From: Macrocybe gigantea
Taxonomy: Eukaryota > Basidiomycota > Agaricomycetes > Agaricales > Callistosporiaceae
Assembly (NCBI GenBank): GCA_011319805.1
Contig: SJRY01000266.1
Span: 896,182-960,181 of the forward strand
Direction: 5' to 3'
DNA length: 64,000 nt
Both the position numbers and the translations under genes were made by a program. This document shows positions 61,306 through 64,000 of the stretch, in pieces. The notes beneath the pieces were generated by a model. The model saw only the letters and a list, made by a program, of their open reading frames with translations. It was not told where the DNA came from and did not search any database. The stretch's first letter is position 1; every line of letters begins with the position of its first letter.

Positions 61306-63440
61306 TCAATGCTCATGAAGGGAAAAGCGCTCCTTGTGAATCGCTTCATGGCAGTCCGCAACATACACCTTACGCTCGGCCATGAGTTCGAGTCGCAGTT
61401 CCTTGGCCTCCTCGAGGCTCATGGCAAAGCCGTCGATTTCATTGAAGATGAGATCCTGAAGTTCCACAGGAAGGCTAGACAGCGCGTCACTTCTCTCCTT
61501 GACGAGCTCATACCACCAGTCACGCCGTTGACATGGCACGTTGGCTGTGGAGATAATGCGAGCATTGGGGTCGACAAGAAAAACTGCCAATACCTTCCTA
61601 TGGCCGGGTTTTGAGGGGTCCGCAAGTCGGAATGGCTGGACTTTGTGTTGCAGGATATTGGGCCAAACGAGAAGACGGCCTTCCGGAGTATTTACAGAGC
61701 CGACGTCTTGCAGCCCGGGACCACGTTGTTTACAGCCAAAGACGACCCGGAGCCAGTCATGTTGGTCGTACGGGTAGCGCACACGATGCACATCTCGGAC
61801 GTCAGAATACTGACGGAAGGCAAGGCGGCTTGTCGTGATATTGACGCTATCATAGTAATAAACTGCACTGGCGCAGATATGTTCGTTCTGAAATGATGTT
61901 AGACCGTTAACGGACTTTTTTCACCTAGCAACATGGGAACAAACGTACAAGTTGACCCTCGACATGCCAGCTTCCACCTTCGTATGGCGGCTTTTCTGGC
62001 GTAAGGTGTATGTTGACAGCTTTACGATCACCTGGATGCCGCTGTTCTTGTAATCTCTGGAAAGGTCAACTGTTCTCTCCGGTTTAATTGAAGTTGTCCC
62101 AGCAATGAAATTTTTGCAGAGATATTGTCGGGAACTTGGAAAGGGCGGATGTTGATGGAGGTTCAGGCTGAACGATGTGCTGCGTATCAGCATGCCATTT
62201 CTTGCGCGAATTGTGTAAGATGTCCAATCCTCGCCGGGGTCTCTTTGCGGACCTTCCTCGTCTGGGATGTTCTCAAACTCTCGATCATATTTGCACGTTT
62301 CGTAGATGATTCGAGGATAACGAAAGGTTCCGGCTTTTTAAAGGGGTAAGGCACGTATTCCAGAGGGATGGCACAAGCGATGATTTGTTCCAGAAGAGAG
62401 TATAATCCTCTATGCTGGACTGGGTGCAGATTGTTCACGTAACTTGTGATTCTGGAGCCCAGATTTTTAGACATGGGAGATACAGTCATACAGAAACGTG
62501 ATACCTAGGATGTTCCGCATCAGATATGTCGACATCACAGGCAGCCATTGGAACCTGTGGCTGTATGGGTCGCTGAGGGACCCAACTGGATTTCTTCACT
62601 GGGGCGAATAGGTATGGCGACACCTTCGCCGCTCCTTCGGATGCAGTCGTCCAGACCGACCCGGCCATCCGGCAATATTTTGCTTCTCCCGTATACGAGC
62701 GGGAACAATGATGGGTGAACCAGATCGAGGACTTTCTCATCCGAGTCCGGATGCCAATCGCTTGCGCAGGCGACGCACCTTCCAGAGGCCCACAGCAATC
62801 TTGAGAGCTTCCTTGAGATGGAAAGGAACTGCGGTGTCGGACTTTACCACGTCCCCTCTATAGATGGAGACGGAGCCAGTGCGCTCAAATTCCTGAGCCT
62901 TATATCTCAGTTCTTCTATGCACCAATCTGCCATTCTCTCAGAGACTTCGACCCCATTTAACTTAGCGGACAGCATTTCTGACCGCCATTTGGCGACGAT
63001 CTCCGAGTTCTTCATCTACAGAAAGAAATTCAAAAAAAGGTTGCCAATGCAACCTATGCAGCGGGAAACAGACCTTTTCATGCCAGTCTGGCTTGTCGGT
63101 TATCTCATTCATGAAGCGCATCATGTAAACTCGCGAAGGGTAGTGAGAGGCAACCTAGACACGAATATCGATATGAGTTGACCGCAAGCTGAAACTGGAC
63201 GCTGTCATACACAGGTCTCTTATGCCAGAGCACTCAGCAGATTGGGAAAAATATGAAATCCAACAAGATTCGCTCGTTGAGCATTGCTTCTTCGTTTGCA
63301 GTGTATTCTCTAGTGTATATGTAGTCCAGTGGCAAACCGAACCCGGAAGGCGTGTGGGGCCATTTCGCAAAATGCGCGTTTAGATGGTGAAGTACGGTCA
63401 GTGGCAAACGAGGGCAGAGGGAGCCATGCGGATGGTGCAT
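61306..63440 (-). CDS. DUF4246 protein, possible iron/2-oxoglutarate dioxygenase-like
   Basis: Start taken as ATG 63440 (MHHPHGSLCPRLPLTVLHHL), followed by GFGLPLDYIYTREYTANEEA. Further exons: ERMADWCIEELRYKAQEFER, DLSRDYKNSGIQVIVKLS, EGGSWHVEGQLNEHICASAV YYYDSVNIT, DVGSVNTPEGRLLVWPNILQ HKVQPF, SKPGHRKVLAVFLVDPNARI ISTANVP. These are the conserved blocks of the DUF4246 family. WHVEG, the later LQHKV and GHRK are arranged like the HxE...H...R sites of Fe(II)/2OG oxygenases (my inference). Frame breaks of single bases occur around 62360 and 62336. TGA at 61308-61306. Confidence 0.82.
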
Positions 63441-64000
63441 GCTTGATATATTTGAAAGGGCCTGTGTACTTGTAGTAGGGCATGTGGTATGTACCACGTC
63501 GTGTATCAATGTTGATCTAGGGTCTCGCGCGTATTGGCCACCGCGAAGACCAAAAAAATGATATTCGGATGACATTGGTTCTGCTACCGGTGCAAGTGCT
63601 CGCAAAGACAAAGTGGGATCTTGGCAAACTGTAACGTGTTTTGAAAGTCATTGATCATCTCTGCTAACAGCACATATCCGCTCAGGCGAGAGATAAAAGA
63701 GTCCGACGCATGGCATTGCTGAGCGTATCTTTTCGTCCTTGGTATCACTATTGGCGTTTTGGCCATAAGTAACTGGTATGGCGTGGTCGGGAGCACATGA
63801 AAAGGTGTAAGAGGCAATCGGGCGTCAGTGACGAGATGCGACATAAGCGGAGCTAATGTTTCGAAGAGGGAACCTTTTCTCCCCGAGCTTCCGACCGTAC
63901 TCCGCTTTGACATGCCTTCTGTTCGGCTACGAGCTCAAGCTCAGGCGTTCGGCTTCTAGGAGCTGATCGGAAAATCGTCGACTTGTTCAAAGATCTGCTC
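63441..64000. other. Window end; possible unrecognised partial gene on minus strand
   Basis: A 110-codon minus-strand ORF (63913-63584, MSKRSTVGSSGRKGSLFETL) contains LPLTPFHVLPTTPYQLLMAK and FISRLSGYVLLAEMINDFQ, which look protein-like, but no family is recognised and the 5' side is off the window. Confidence 0.3.

Overview
The window looks like nuclear DNA of a filamentous basidiomycete, most likely a plant-litter or wood-decaying mushroom (Agaricomycetes). The evidence is dense protein-coding genes on both strands with 10-90% of neighbours less than 120 bp apart, many introns of about 47-60 bp with GT..AG (occasionally GC..AG) ends, and families typical of such fungi (AA9 lytic polysaccharide monooxygenase with a CBM1, DUF4246, fungal wax-synthase-like protein). 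I see no rRNA, tRNA, CRISPR array, transposon or virus-derived gene.

Layout. 1-7.2 kb: AN1 zinc-finger protein, histidine-phosphatase-family protein, mitochondrial ribosomal protein bL35m, ubiquitin E4 ligase UFD2. 7.3-10 kb: NuA4 subunit EAF7 and a small secreted protein. 10.5-16.2 kb: NEDD4/Rsp5-type HECT E3 ligase and, divergently, a Ras guanine-nucleotide exchange factor. 16.5-23.3 kb: ribosomal protein L17 (uL22) and, divergently, the TORC2 subunit Rictor/Ste20. 23.6-28.3 kb: complex I subunit NDUFS4, a Ypd1-like phosphotransfer protein, and the mitochondrial protein NCA2, then the AA9-CBM1 gene. 30.8-35 kb: VPS37 / RRP40 / EAF6 / RPT5 packed head-to-head and tail-to-tail. 35.5-41.7 kb: secreted protein, Ctk2-type cyclin, wax-synthase-like acyltransferase, NiCoT nickel transporter. 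41.7-51.6 kb: two short-chain dehydrogenase paralogues flanking an Mcm1-type MADS-box factor and a Red1/ZFC3H1-like zinc-finger protein. 51.6-63.4 kb: a methyltransferase-domain protein with N-terminal TPWE repeats, an adaptin-binding protein, an E2-like/F-box fusion protein, and a DUF4246 protein.

Themes. Four genes belong to ubiquitin-proteasome biology (UFD2, Rsp5, RPT5, E2-like/F-box protein), two are NuA4 acetyltransferase subunits (EAF6, EAF7), two act in nuclear RNA surveillance (RRP40, Red1-like), and several are signalling proteins (RasGEF, Rictor, Ypd1, Mcm1). They are not an operon; co-location is probably mostly chance.

Main caution. About twenty apparent single-nucleotide frameshifts interrupt otherwise well-conserved genes, including ones expected to be essential. 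Most look like loss of one base, often in or beside a short homopolymer, and other genes (RPT5, NDUFS4, L17, E2-like/F-box) are clean. This reads as uncorrected assembly indels rather than mass pseudogenization, but it cannot be proved from the sequence. The most unusual item is the E2-like/F-box fusion at 58260-60705. All gene models below were assembled by eye from splice signals and remembered family motifs; no database search was run.
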